A stretch of DNA of 9,186 bases from Alphaproteobacteria bacterium (lineage in GTDB: Bacteria > Pseudomonadota > Alphaproteobacteria > GCA-2731375). The translations under genes were made by a program, and so were the position numbers. The stretch is taken from contig JANQKO010000277.1 in the NCBI GenBank assembly GCA_028281075.1, positions 1 to 9,186 of the forward strand. The letters are read 5' to 3'. The notes beneath the pieces are model-generated. The model was not told the origin of the DNA, ran no database searches, and saw nothing but the letters and a program-made list of their open reading frames with translations. This document shows positions 1 through 6,651 of the stretch, in pieces. Position 1 is the first letter of the stretch. Each line of letters starts with the position of its first letter.

Positions 1-441
1 CACCGCGACGCCCGCGCGCTCGCCTGGCGTCTGATCGAACGAGGGCCCTGGGAAGGCGTTGTCGCGGTGACGCGCGGCGGCCTGGTGCCGGCGGCCATCG
101 TCGCGCGCGAGCTGGATATCCGCCTGATCGAGACGGTCTGCATCGTGACCCGCCGCGGCCACGACGTCGGCGAGCCGACGATCCTGAAATCGCTCTCCGG
201 CGACGGCGAGGGCTGGCTGATCGTCGACGATCTGGTCGACACCGGCACGACGGCGCGAATCGTTCGCGAGATGCACCCGAAAGCGCATTTCGCCACGGTC
301 TATGCCAAGCCGGCCGGCCGGCCGTCGGTCGACACCTTCATCACCGAGGTCAGCCAGGACACCTGGATTCTGTTTCCCTGGGATTCCGAGCTGAAGTTCA
401 CCGAGCCGGTGGTCGACCGCAGGCAAGGCCAGCCGACCTGA
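1..441 (+). CDS. gpt: Xanthine-guanine phosphoribosyltransferase, 5'-truncated by the window edge
   Basis: The enzyme transfers the phosphoribosyl group of PRPP to xanthine, guanine or hypoxanthine in purine salvage, and in E. coli it is a cytoplasmic, membrane-associated tetramer. The reading frame is open from base 1, giving 146 residues before TGA. By alignment from memory to E. coli Gpt (152 aa), about 12 N-terminal residues lie outside the window. Visible marks are the segment VAVTRGGLVPAAIVARELDIR near the start, the PRPP-binding loop IVDDLVDTGTTAR, and the family end motifs PKAHFATVYAKPAGRP and QDTWILFPWD. The GTG at 67 is internal (the Val of VTRGG), not the start. The C-terminal tail VVDRRQGQPT differs from E. 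coli, which is normal. The downstream transporter frame begins on this stop codon, so the two genes are probably co-transcribed. Confidence 0.95.
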   Translation, partial: HRDARALAWRLIERGPWEGVVAVTRGGLVPAAIVARELDIRLIETVCIVTRRGHDVGEPTILKSLSGDGEGWLIVDDLVDTGTTARIVREMHPKAHFATVYAKPAGRPSVDTFITEVSQDTWILFPWDSELKFTEPVVDRRQGQPT

Positions 442-1631
442 CCGCATCGCCCGAACCGACGCGCCGGGCCGCCGCGGGCGGCATCGCGATCGCCGCCCGG
501 CTCGCTTTCTATTACGGCGGCATGTTCGCCTTCGTCGGCATCTACATGCCGTTCTGGCCGGTCTGGCTGACCGAACGCGGCCTGAGCCCGCCGGAGATCG
601 GCGCCGTGCTGTCGGCGGCGCTCTGGATCAAGGTGCTGACCAATCCGGCGATCGCGCGCCTCGCCGACCGCAGCGGCGAGCGCAAGCGGCCGATGCTGCT
701 GCTGGCCGTGCTGGCGCTGGCCGCGTTCGCGCTGTTTCCGCTCGTCGACGGGTTCTGGCCGATCCTGCTGCTGTCGGTCTTCGCCAGCATCAGCTACGCC
801 GCCATCATGCCGCTGGGCGAGACGGTGGCCCTGTCGGCGAGCTACGAGCGGCGCCTGGATTACGGCCGCGTCCGGCTCTGGGGCTCGCTCGCCTTCATCG
901 CCGCGTCGGTGCTCGGCGGCCGGCTGCTCGGCGCCGGCGGGCCGGACATGGTGCTGTGGCTGATCGCTGCCTGCCTCGGCTGGCTGGTACTGGCTTGCGC
1001 GCTGCTGCCCGACACGCGCCAGGCGCGCGGCGGTGGCCGCAAGGGCGATGTCTTGCGGCTGGCCGGCAATCCGGTGTTCCTGGCTTTCCTCGCCGCCGGC
1101 AGCCTGATCCAGGCCAGCCACGCCGTGATCTACGGCTTCGGCACCCTGCACTGGCAGGCCGCCGGCATCCCGGATCAGGTCATCGGCTGGCTCTGGGCCG
1201 AGGGCGTCGTCGCCGAGATCGCGCTGTTCGCGGTCAGCGGCGCCGTGGTCGCGCGCGTCGGTGTCGCCCGCCTGCTGCTGCTCGCCGGCCTGGCCGGCCT
1301 GCTGCGCTGGACGCTCATGGCGCTCAGCACCGATCTCGGCGTCCTGATCGCCGCGCAGGCCTTGCATGGCCTGACCTTCGGCGCGGCGCACCTCGCCGCC
1401 ATGCATTTCATCACCCGCGCGGCGCCGCCTGAGCTGGCGGCGACGGCGCAGACGCTCTATTCGGCGGTCGCGGCCGGGATCGCGATGGGCACGGCGGCCG
1501 GCGCCTCGGGCCTGCTCTACGAATGCCTCGGCGGCGGCGCCTTTCTGGTCATGGCGGCGCTCGCCGCGGCCGGCGGCCTGTTCGCGCTCGTGGTCATGCG
1601 CGGCTGGGCTGGCGGCCGGCTGACCGCGTGA
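438..1631 (+). CDS. MFS transporter, HcaT-like (MFS_1_like family), probable CTG start
   Basis: This is an inner-membrane secondary transporter with about 12 hydrophobic helices. It resembles E. coli HcaT, the putative 3-phenylpropionate transporter, in the stretches PFWPVWLTERGLSPPEIG, LDYGRVRLWGS, YGFGTLHWQAAG, WLWAEGVVAE and HGLTFGAAHLAAMHFI. The loop between helices 2 and 3 carries an MFS motif-A-like RLADRSGERKR. The first ATG in frame (522) would begin inside helix 1. The 28 codons before it read on into RLAFYYGG, which matches the expected N-terminus of the family. No ATG, GTG or TTG occurs in frame between 240 and 522, so I place the start at CTG 438, which overlaps the gpt stop as CTGA. 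A weak AAGG at 425-428 lies 9 nt upstream. This gives 397 residues against 379 for HcaT. Adjacent in-frame stops (TGA, TAG) end the gene. The substrate cannot be read from the sequence. The family call is strong and the exact start is inferred; the conservative start is 522. Confidence 0.85.
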   Translation: MTASPEPTRRAAAGGIAIAARLAFYYGGMFAFVGIYMPFWPVWLTERGLSPPEIGAVLSAALWIKVLTNPAIARLADRSGERKRPMLLLAVLALAAFALFPLVDGFWPILLLSVFASISYAAIMPLGETVALSASYERRLDYGRVRLWGSLAFIAASVLGGRLLGAGGPDMVLWLIAACLGWLVLACALLPDTRQARGGGRKGDVLRLAGNPVFLAFLAAGSLIQASHAVIYGFGTLHWQAAGIPDQVIGWLWAEGVVAEIALFAVSGAVVARVGVARLLLLAGLAGLLRWTLMALSTDLGVLIAAQALHGLTFGAAHLAAMHFITRAAPPELAATAQTLYSAVAAGIAMGTAAGASGLLYECLGGGAFLVMAALAAAGGLFALVVMRGWAGGRLTA

Positions 1632-1671
1632 TAGGCTTGGACGCGTTCGAACGGATCGTGGGAGTGGCGTC

Positions 1672-2439
1672 ATGGCCATCGTGGAAACCGAAGCACTTGC
1701 CGACGGCATCGCCGGACTGGCCCTGAACCGGCCGGAGAAGCGCAACGCGCTCGGCCTGGAGATCCGCACGGCGCTCCTGGACGGACTCGAGGGGCTGCTG
1801 GCCGATGACGCCGTGCGTGCCATCGTCATCAGGGGCAACGGCGGTCATTTCTGCGCCGGCGGTGACATCACCACCATGACCGATCTCGATCCGGTCGCGG
1901 CGCGGGCGCGCATGAAGAGCGGCCACCGCCTGGTGCGCCTGCTCTACGAGGCGGAAAAGCCCGTCGTCGCCGCCGTCGAGGGCTACGCCGTCGGCGCCGG
2001 GGCCGGCCTGGCGATGTCGGCCGACGCGATCGTGATGGGCGCCGGCGCCACCATGGGCTTCCCGTTCTTCCGCCTCGGCCTGGTGCCGGACTGGGCCATC
2101 CTCTACTACCTGCCGCGCCGGGTCGGCGTCGGCCGGGCGAAGCAGATCTTGCTCGAGGCGGCGATGGTCAAGGCGCCGCAGGCGGTCGAGCTCGGCATGG
2201 CCGACCACCTGGTCGCCGACGACGGCGTCGTGGCGCATGCCGTCGCCCTTGCCGAGACCTATGCCCGCCAGCCGCGCCACGCCTTCGCCATCGTCAAGCG
2301 CCAGCTCCACCTTTATCCCACTGGCTTCGACGAGGCGCTGGAGATGGAAGCCATGGCCCAGTCGCTGGGCTTCAGCACCGCCGACTTCGCCGAAGGCCGC
2401 AGCGCCTTTCTGGAAAAGCGCAAGCCGGCCTTCGGCTGA
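1672..2439 (+). CDS. Crotonase-fold enoyl-CoA hydratase/isomerase family protein, PaaG-type active site
   Basis: This 255-aa protein has the usual crotonase length and should act on a CoA thioester in the cytoplasm. The oxyanion-hole segments are present: HFCAGGD (residues 59-65) and GYAVGAGAGLAMSAD (104-118). Two catalytic glutamates of classical enoyl-CoA hydratase (Glu144 and Glu164 in the rat enzyme) are absent: Gly112 and Phe132 stand at those places. Instead LGLVPD (135-140) supplies an Asp at the place of the catalytic Asp of PaaG, the 1,2-epoxyphenylacetyl-CoA isomerase. The C-terminus (FAEGRSAFLEKRKPAF) is also PaaG-like. Isomerase chemistry is therefore more likely than simple hydration, though the true substrate is unknown and no other paa genes are in view. 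The start is well supported: GGGAG at 1660-1664 is 7 nt from ATG. It lies 40 bp after the transporter gene on the same strand and may share its transcript. Confidence 0.9.
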   Translation: MAIVETEALADGIAGLALNRPEKRNALGLEIRTALLDGLEGLLADDAVRAIVIRGNGGHFCAGGDITTMTDLDPVAARARMKSGHRLVRLLYEAEKPVVAAVEGYAVGAGAGLAMSADAIVMGAGATMGFPFFRLGLVPDWAILYYLPRRVGVGRAKQILLEAAMVKAPQAVELGMADHLVADDGVVAHAVALAETYARQPRHAFAIVKRQLHLYPTGFDEALEMEAMAQSLGFSTADFAEGRSAFLEKRKPAFG

Positions 2440-2451
2440 GGGCGCTTTTCG

Positions 2452-3906
2452 TCAGTCGTAGCCCGGTGGCGGCACGAAGCCGCCGATTTCCTGGGCCAGC
2501 AGCCGGCTGAAGGCGATCGCCGTGCGGTCCTCCAGGTGCGCGGCGATGGCCTGGGCGCCGACCGGCAGGCCGGACGCCGTGAAGCCGGCGGGGCCGACGG
2601 TCGACGGCAGGTAGACCAGGCCGCTGAAACCGGCCCAGAACAACTGGTCCGTGGTCGGCACCGGATGGCCGTTGACCTCGATCGTGCGGTCGGGCCGTTC
2701 GCCCTCCTGGTCGTGCGGCCATGCCGCCGAGGCCGCGGCGGGGCAGAGCAGGATATCCCAGTCCCGGAAGAATGCGGCCCATGTCTGGCGCATGAGCGTG
2801 CGTTCGTTGTTGAGCGGCAGCCAGTCCCGGTGCCGCATGGTGTTGCCGCGCGACATGCGGGCGAGGTAGGACGTGTCGTCCGGACCCAGCTCCTCGGCAA
2901 GCCGCAGCGAACGCTCGTAGTGCGCCGGCTCCATGCGCCCCGACGTCGCCGCCCGCAGCATCAGCACATAGACCTCATGCGCCCGCCGCGTGTCGATGTC
3001 GGGATGGGCCTTGTCGCTGACCGTCGCGCCGGCCTTGGCCAGCGCGTCGGCGACGGCCTGCAGCCGGTCGGCATATTCGCCGTCGACCTCGGAATTGGGA
3101 TCATCCAGCTTCACCGCGACCTTGAAATCCTTCAGCGCCGTGTGCCGCGGCGCCGGCAGCTCGAGCCGCCAGCCTGCCGCCTCCAGCGGGTCCGGACCGG
3201 CCATGGCGTCGAGCGCCAGCTCCAGGTCCTCGGCGCTGCGGGCCAGCGGGCCGATCGCCGCGATATCGGCGGACGTCACCACGCCGGGCAGGGCATGGCC
3301 GCGTGCCGGCAGGATGCCGTAGGTCGGCTTCAGCCCGAAGACGCCGCAATAATGCGCCGGGTTGCGGATCGAGGCACCGATGTCGCTGCCGGCGTCGATC
3401 CCGGTCAGGCCGGCCGCCAGCGCCGCCGCCGATCCGCCCGACGAGCCGCCCGGCGTCAGCTCGGTGTTCCATGGATTGTTGGTGGTGCCGTAGATGGCGT
3501 TGAAGCTCTGCCAGTCGGCCAGGTTGAGCGGCACGTTGGTCTTGCCGAACAGCACCACGCCCGCGGCCAGCATGCGGTCCACCGACAGGGCGTTGGCGGT
3601 CGCGATGCTGTCCTTCATCTCCGGAATGCCCCAGGTCGTCGGCGACCCGGCGACGTCGTAGGATTCCTTGATCGTCATCGGCACGCCGTGCAGCGGGCCC
3701 CAGGTCTCGCCCTTGGCGATCGCGGCGTCGGCCGCCCGCGCCCGCGCGCGGGCGCCGTCGGCATCCTGCCAGATGATGGCGTTCAGCGCCGGGTTATACT
3801 GCTCGACCCGGCCGAGATAGTGGTCGAGCAGTTCCAGACAGCCGATCTCGCGGTTCCGGATCATGGCCGCGAGCTCGCTGGCCGACTTGTAGTGAATGGC
3901 GCTCAT
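2452..3906 (-). CDS. Amidase-signature family hydrolase
   Basis: This 484-aa cytoplasmic serine hydrolase of the amidase signature family cleaves carboxamide bonds. The Ser-cisSer-Lys triad can be placed: Lys80 in VPMTIKES, Ser155 in TPGGSSGGS, and the nucleophile Ser179 in SDIGASIRNPA. The spacings of 75 and 24 residues are the same as in mammalian fatty acid amide hydrolase (Lys142, Ser217, Ser241). The N-terminal helix region (residues 6-35) and the GKTNVPLNLADWQS stretch are also typical. The residue before the nucleophile is Ala, where Gly is commonest. No signal peptide is seen. The start at 3906 has a purine-rich GGAACGGAAG just upstream. The gene converges with the crotonase gene, leaving 12 bp between stop codons, and is divergent from an MFS transporter that may import its substrate or export its product. 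A Glu-tRNA amidotransferase GatA is unlikely, because no gatB or gatC lies beside it and the C-terminal half does not look like GatA. The natural amide substrate is unknown. Confidence 0.92.
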   Translation of the reverse strand: MSAIHYKSASELAAMIRNREIGCLELLDHYLGRVEQYNPALNAIIWQDADGARARARAADAAIAKGETWGPLHGVPMTIKESYDVAGSPTTWGIPEMKDSIATANALSVDRMLAAGVVLFGKTNVPLNLADWQSFNAIYGTTNNPWNTELTPGGSSGGSAAALAAGLTGIDAGSDIGASIRNPAHYCGVFGLKPTYGILPARGHALPGVVTSADIAAIGPLARSAEDLELALDAMAGPDPLEAAGWRLELPAPRHTALKDFKVAVKLDDPNSEVDGEYADRLQAVADALAKAGATVSDKAHPDIDTRRAHEVYVLMLRAATSGRMEPAHYERSLRLAEELGPDDTSYLARMSRGNTMRHRDWLPLNNERTLMRQTWAAFFRDWDILLCPAAASAAWPHDQEGERPDRTIEVNGHPVPTTDQLFWAGFSGLVYLPSTVGPAGFTASGLPVGAQAIAAHLEDRTAIAFSRLLAQEIGGFVPPPGYD

Positions 3907-3990
3907 GACTTCCGTTCCCTTGATTTACCCGCCGCGATGTTCCCGTGACGCGGCGCCGAAGGCAAGCACCGAAGCCGGGCGCGGCCGCGC
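3907..3990. promoter_or_regulatory. Divergent promoter region between amidase and MFS genes
   Basis: Both flanking genes start outward from these 84 bp, so promoters for both should lie here or just inside the coding regions. I cannot identify a convincing -35/-10 pair or an operator dyad. The assignment rests on gene orientation alone. Confidence 0.4.
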
Positions 3991-5220
3991 ATGAAAGCGG
4001 AATCGGGGGCCATGGACGGCGCGGCGGCGCATCCCGTTCGCTGGGCGATACTGGCGGGCGTCTGGCTGATCTATCTCTGCTTCGGCCTGACCATCGCCGC
4101 CATGGCGCCGCTGGTCGGCACGGTGACGCGGGAACTGGGCATGAGCCATTCGGCCATGGGCGGCGTGCTCGGCGCCTGGCCGCTGGTCTACATCTTCTCG
4201 GCCATGCCCTGCGGCGCGCTGCTGGACCGCATCGGGCCGCGTCGGGGCCTGCTGCTGGCGGCGCTGATCATGGCCGCGTCCGGTGGGCTGCGCGGCCTCG
4301 CCGGCGACCATCTGGACCTGTTCCTGGCGACCGCGTTGTTCGGTCTGGGCGGCCCGCTGATCTCGATCGGCGCGCCCAAGGTGATCGCGCTCTGGTTCGA
4401 GGGCAAGGAGCGGGGCCTGGCCATGGGCATCTACATCACCGGCCCGTCGCTGGGTGGCATCGCCGCGCTGTCGCTGACCAACAGCGTCGCCATGCCGGCG
4501 TTCGGCGGTGACTGGCGGCTGGTGCTGTTCGTCTATGCCGCCGTGGTGCTGGTCAGCGCCGTTGTCTGGCTGGCCATCAGCGCGCATCCGGCGGCGCGCG
4601 CCGTCGAGCGCGATCTGGCGGCCGCGCCCCAGCGGTCGCAGTTCGCGGTCTTCGCCGACCTGATCGCCCTGCGCGGTGTGCAGATCATGCTGCTGATGGC
4701 GGTCGGCATCTTCTTCTTCAACCATGCCATCAGCAACTGGCTGCCCGAGATCCTGCGCAGCGGCGGCATGGATGCGCGCGATGCCGGCTATTGGGCCTCG
4801 ATATCGGTCGCCGCCGCGATCCTCGGCTCGCTGCTGATCCCGCGCCTCGCGGTGCCGTCGCGCCGTCTCGTCATCATGGCGCTGCTGGTGCTGAGCGCCG
4901 GCACCGCGACGCTGCTGATCCCGCAGCCGCCGGGCGCCCTGCTGGCCGCCGGGCTGATCCTGCAGGGCATTACCCGAGGCTCGATGATGACCATCGCCAT
5001 CCTGATCCTGGTCGAGACGCGCGAGGTCGGCGCGCGCAACGCCGGGGCGGCCGGCGGCCTGTTCTTCTCGGCGGCCGAGGTGGGCGGGGTGCTGGGGCCG
5101 CTGACGGTCGGCTATCTGTCCGACGTCACCGGCGGCTTCGGCGCCGCGCTCCACCTGTTGACGGGGATCTGCTGCGCCCTGCTGCTGCTGCTCGCCCTGC
5201 TGCGCCGGCAGCAGGGCTGA
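3991..5220 (+). CDS. MFS transporter, CynX/NimT-like
   Basis: This 409-aa inner-membrane transporter has about 12 hydrophobic segments. Motif A is recognisable in the loop after helix 2 (GALLDRIGPRRG, residues 76-86). The stretch PKVIALWFEGKERGLAMGIY followed by GPSLGG is typical of the CynX/NimT group (cyanate, nitroimidazole and related anion or drug carriers), and FFFNHAISNWLPEILRSGGM opens the second half. The start is uncertain: ATG 3991 gives the longest protein but lacks a good ribosome-binding site, while ATG 4012, seven codons later (MDGAAAHPVRWAIL), has purine-rich sequence 3-18 nt upstream. The gene is divergent from the amidase gene, with 84 bp between the two starts, so they may share a control region. 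It ends 12 bp before a short hairpin. The transported substrate cannot be assigned. Confidence 0.9.
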   Translation: MKAESGAMDGAAAHPVRWAILAGVWLIYLCFGLTIAAMAPLVGTVTRELGMSHSAMGGVLGAWPLVYIFSAMPCGALLDRIGPRRGLLLAALIMAASGGLRGLAGDHLDLFLATALFGLGGPLISIGAPKVIALWFEGKERGLAMGIYITGPSLGGIAALSLTNSVAMPAFGGDWRLVLFVYAAVVLVSAVVWLAISAHPAARAVERDLAAAPQRSQFAVFADLIALRGVQIMLLMAVGIFFFNHAISNWLPEILRSGGMDARDAGYWASISVAAAILGSLLIPRLAVPSRRLVIMALLVLSAGTATLLIPQPPGALLAAGLILQGITRGSMMTIAILILVETREVGARNAGAAGGLFFSAAEVGGVLGPLTVGYLSDVTGGFGAALHLLTGICCALLLLLALLRRQQG

Positions 5221-5233
5221 GGCCCACGACAGA

Positions 5234-5249
5234 TTCCGCGTGAGCGGAA
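5234..5249 (+). terminator. Short perfect hairpin after the MFS stop codon
   Basis: TTCCGC (5234-5239), loop GTGA and GCGGAA (5244-5249) form a perfect 6-bp stem beginning 13 bp after the transporter stop. It is followed by AACGCTTT, not a real T-run, so it may be a weak terminator, a transcript-end stabiliser, or simply part of the repeat-rich gap. Confidence 0.35.
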
Positions 5250-5306
5250 AACGCTTTAACAGGCCGTTGAAATGATCCGATCGTGCGGTTGACCATCCTT
5301 CGAGAC

Positions 5307-5322
5307 AGCCCCTATCGGGGCT
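5307..5322. repeat. Hairpin AGCCCC/GGGGCT in left end of element
   Basis: AGCCCC (5307-5312) and GGGGCT (5317-5322) pair perfectly around a TATC loop. They sit between CCTTCGAGAC and TCCTCAG, the conserved edges of a repeat module. The module's counterpart at the right end (5545-5585, opposite orientation) has a different stem sequence but also folds. Confidence 0.55.
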
Positions 5323-5369
5323 TCCTCAGAGCCTGTGAAGAAATGACTTCCGACCCAAAAGAAACCGTC

Positions 5370-5389
5370 ATGCTGGCGAAGGCCAGCAT
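5370..5389. repeat. 8-bp hairpin, short inner module of the element
   Basis: ATGCTGGC (5370-5377) and GCCAGCAT (5382-5389) form a perfect 8-bp stem with a GAAG loop. The flanks GTC and CCA are shared with the longer inverted module at 5426-5473. The single base that differs in each half of this stem is changed on both sides, so pairing is kept. Confidence 0.6.
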
Positions 5390-5428
5390 CCAGCGGCATC
5401 GCAACCTGTTCAAAAACAACAAACATGG

Positions 5429-5470
5429 ATCCTGGCCCCCGGCCTACGCCGGGGCAGGCTCCGCCAGGAT
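5429..5470. repeat. Two-tier hairpin, long inner module of the element
   Basis: ATCCTGGC (5429-5436) pairs with GCCAGGAT (5463-5470). Directly inside, CCCCGGC (5437-5443) pairs with GCCGGGG (5448-5454) around a CTAC loop, leaving an 8-nt bulge at 5455-5462. This is the strongest single secondary structure in the gap and could also help end transcription from either convergent gene, although no T-run follows on either side. Confidence 0.6.
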
Positions 5471-5521
5471 GACAACCTGGGTGGCTTCGGTGCGATTCTT
5501 TCACAAGCTCTCAGGATGAAG

Positions 5522-5542
5522 AATCTTTTGAATTCAAAGATT
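5522..5542. repeat. AT-rich imperfect palindrome
   Basis: A 21-bp AT-rich inverted repeat stands out in this GC-rich DNA. AATCTTT (5522-5528) matches AAAGATT (5536-5542), and the 12-bp core TTTGAATTCAAA (5527-5538) is a perfect palindrome. It lies inside the composite element. It could act as a bidirectional transcript-end signal, but nothing proves this. Confidence 0.5.
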
Positions 5543-5544
5543 TA

Positions 5545-5572
5545 TCCTCGCGCCGAGGAGACGCGAAGCGTC
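5545..5572. repeat. Two adjacent small hairpins at right end of element
   Basis: TCCTCG (5545-5550) pairs with CGAGGA (5554-5559) around CGC. Immediately after, GACGC (5560-5564) pairs with GCGTC (5568-5572) around GAA. Together with 5573-5585 they mirror the left-end module at 5294-5329 in opposite orientation. Confidence 0.5.
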
Positions 5573-5619
5573 GTCTCGAAGCATGCTGGCACCGATATCG
5601 CGGCTTCTTCGGCGGCTTG

Positions 5620-6621
5620 CTAGCCGGTACGGATGAACTTCTGGAAGGCGTGGCAGGTCAGCGGCGCGAAATGGTCGATGGCGCCCGACGCCTTCACCAC
5701 CTCGCCGACATAGAGGTCGCCGCGCGAGTCGGCCCAGAGGCCGTGCGGCGCGATGAAGTTGCCCGGCAGCACCGGGTCGTAGCCGCCGATCTGGGTGCGG
5801 ATGTCGCCGTCGAGGTCGCAGACCGTGACCCGCGCGATCGGCGCGTGGCCGATGGGCGGGCAATGCATCATGCAGAAATGCGGCCGGTCCGTCGGCACCG
5901 GCGTCGACCAGCCGAGCTCGGCGATATACAGGTTCTCCTGCGCGTCGATGAACAGGTCGTCCGGCCGGCTGACCCAGTCCCAGATCGTGATCAGGGCGCC
6001 GTCGGCCGAGAAGATCTGGATGCGCGAGTTCTCGCGGTCGGCCACGTAGACCCGGTTCGCCCGGTCGACGGCGATGGCGTGCGGCAGGTTGAATTCGCCC
6101 GGGCCGCTGCCCGGCTGGCCCCAGGACGCCAGCAACTGCCCGTCGGCCGAAAACCGGTGCACGCGCGCGTTGCCGTAGCCGTCGGCGATGAACATCTCGC
6201 CATTGGCGCCGGTCGCGACGTTCGTCACCATGTTGAACGGGCCGGACGAGTATTGCACCGGCGAAACGCCTTCCTTGAAACCGGTGTTGGCGGGCTCGTT
6301 CGGCTCGCCCAGCGTCATCAGCAATTCGCCGTCGGTGGTGAACTTGCGCACGGTGTGGTCGAAATTGTCGGCGCAATAGACGTTGTCGTCGCGGTCGATA
6401 AAGATGCCGTGCGCGTTGGTGAAGACGTCCTCGCCCCAGGCGGTGAGGAACCGGCCTTCCTTGTCGAAGACGATGACCGGATGGTCGCCGCGGTTGAACA
6501 CGTAGACCCGGTCGCGCGAGTCGACGGCGACGCCCGCCACCTCGACGAAGGACCAGCCCTCGGGCAGCCGCTCCCAGCCCTCCAGCACCTCGTATTCCAG
6601 CCTGTGCGCGCCCAGCGCCAT
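5620..6621 (-). CDS. NHL-repeat beta-propeller, peptidyl-alpha-hydroxyglycine alpha-amidating lyase (PAL)-like
   Basis: This 333-aa protein is made of NHL-type beta-propeller repeats. Good units centre on residues 30-60 (VAVDSRDRVYVFNRGDHPVIVFD), 70-104, 129-168, 178-214 and 289-306. Known PAL enzymes split peptidyl-alpha-hydroxyglycine into a peptide amide and glyoxylate, using three zinc-ligand histidines plus an Arg and a Tyr. Matching residues are visible here: Arg44 (FNRGDH), His71 (NAHGIFID), Tyr149 (ADGYGNAR), His181 (LPHAIAVD) and His293 (APHGLWAD). No signal peptide, membrane segment or copper monooxygenase (PHM) domain is present, so classic secreted peptide amidation is unlikely. 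A cytosolic lyase or lactonase-like role on a small metabolite is an alternative. The start at 6621 is firm, with GGGAGG (6627-6632) 5 nt upstream. The gene is 107 bp downstream of the leuD-like gene on the same strand. It converges with the transporter gene across the repeat-rich gap. Confidence 0.85.
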   Translation of the reverse strand: MALGAHRLEYEVLEGWERLPEGWSFVEVAGVAVDSRDRVYVFNRGDHPVIVFDKEGRFLTAWGEDVFTNAHGIFIDRDDNVYCADNFDHTVRKFTTDGELLMTLGEPNEPANTGFKEGVSPVQYSSGPFNMVTNVATGANGEMFIADGYGNARVHRFSADGQLLASWGQPGSGPGEFNLPHAIAVDRANRVYVADRENSRIQIFSADGALITIWDWVSRPDDLFIDAQENLYIAELGWSTPVPTDRPHFCMMHCPPIGHAPIARVTVCDLDGDIRTQIGGYDPVLPGNFIAPHGLWADSRGDLYVGEVVKASGAIDHFAPLTCHAFQKFIRTG

Positions 6622-6626
6622 GGTTG

Positions 6627-6632
6627 CCTCCC
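6627..6632 (-). promoter_or_regulatory. Ribosome-binding site of the NHL gene
   Basis: GGGAGG on the minus strand lies 5 nt before the ATG at 6621. It fixes that start over the longer upstream readings. Confidence 0.7.
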
Positions 6633-6651
6633 GTTCGCCCGTTCCTTTTTG

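Larger units (their letters stand above)
5294..5585. repeat. Composite nested inverted-repeat element (REP/MITE-like)
   Basis: This non-coding block lies between two convergent genes and is built from imperfect inverted pairs nested inside each other. The outer arms are 5294-5306 and 5573-5585 (12 of 13 match). The next are 5324-5344 and 5495-5515 (17 of 21). Inside these are 5367-5378 and 5462-5473 (11 of 12), then 5382-5392 and 5426-5436 (10 of 11). The midpoints of the four pairs fall at about 5409-5440, so the whole could fold as one long arm. Several arms also fold locally into tight hairpins. Sequence styles such as CCTTCGAGAC...TCCTCAG and GTCATGCTGGCG...GCCAGCATCCA resemble dispersed intergenic repeats I know from alphaproteobacterial genomes. 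No transposase frame is present and I see no clear target-site duplication. Copy number cannot be judged from one window. Confidence 0.7.

Noticed and set aside
300..1838. 512-codon open frame on the minus strand
   Set aside because: It runs antisense across gpt, the MFS gene and the crotonase gene. Its translation is Arg/Ala/Gly/Gln-rich with no domain, a usual shadow of high-GC coding DNA.
2536..3948. 470-codon open frame on the plus strand opposite the amidase
   Set aside because: The translation is low-complexity and Arg/Gly/Val/Gln-rich, while the minus strand encodes an amidase with all catalytic residues.
3925..5154. 409-codon open frame opposite the second MFS gene
   Set aside because: Its composition (Arg, Gln, Asp, His runs) is that of an antisense shadow; the plus strand holds a clear 12-helix transporter.
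5283..5519. Small ORFs of 78 and 82 codons inside the intergenic gap
   Set aside because: They coincide with the inverted-repeat element and read through its hairpins; there is no ribosome-binding site or recognisable product.
5294..5585. CRISPR array or integron attachment site
   Set aside because: The repeats are inverted and nested, not direct and evenly spaced, and no cas or integrase gene is nearby.
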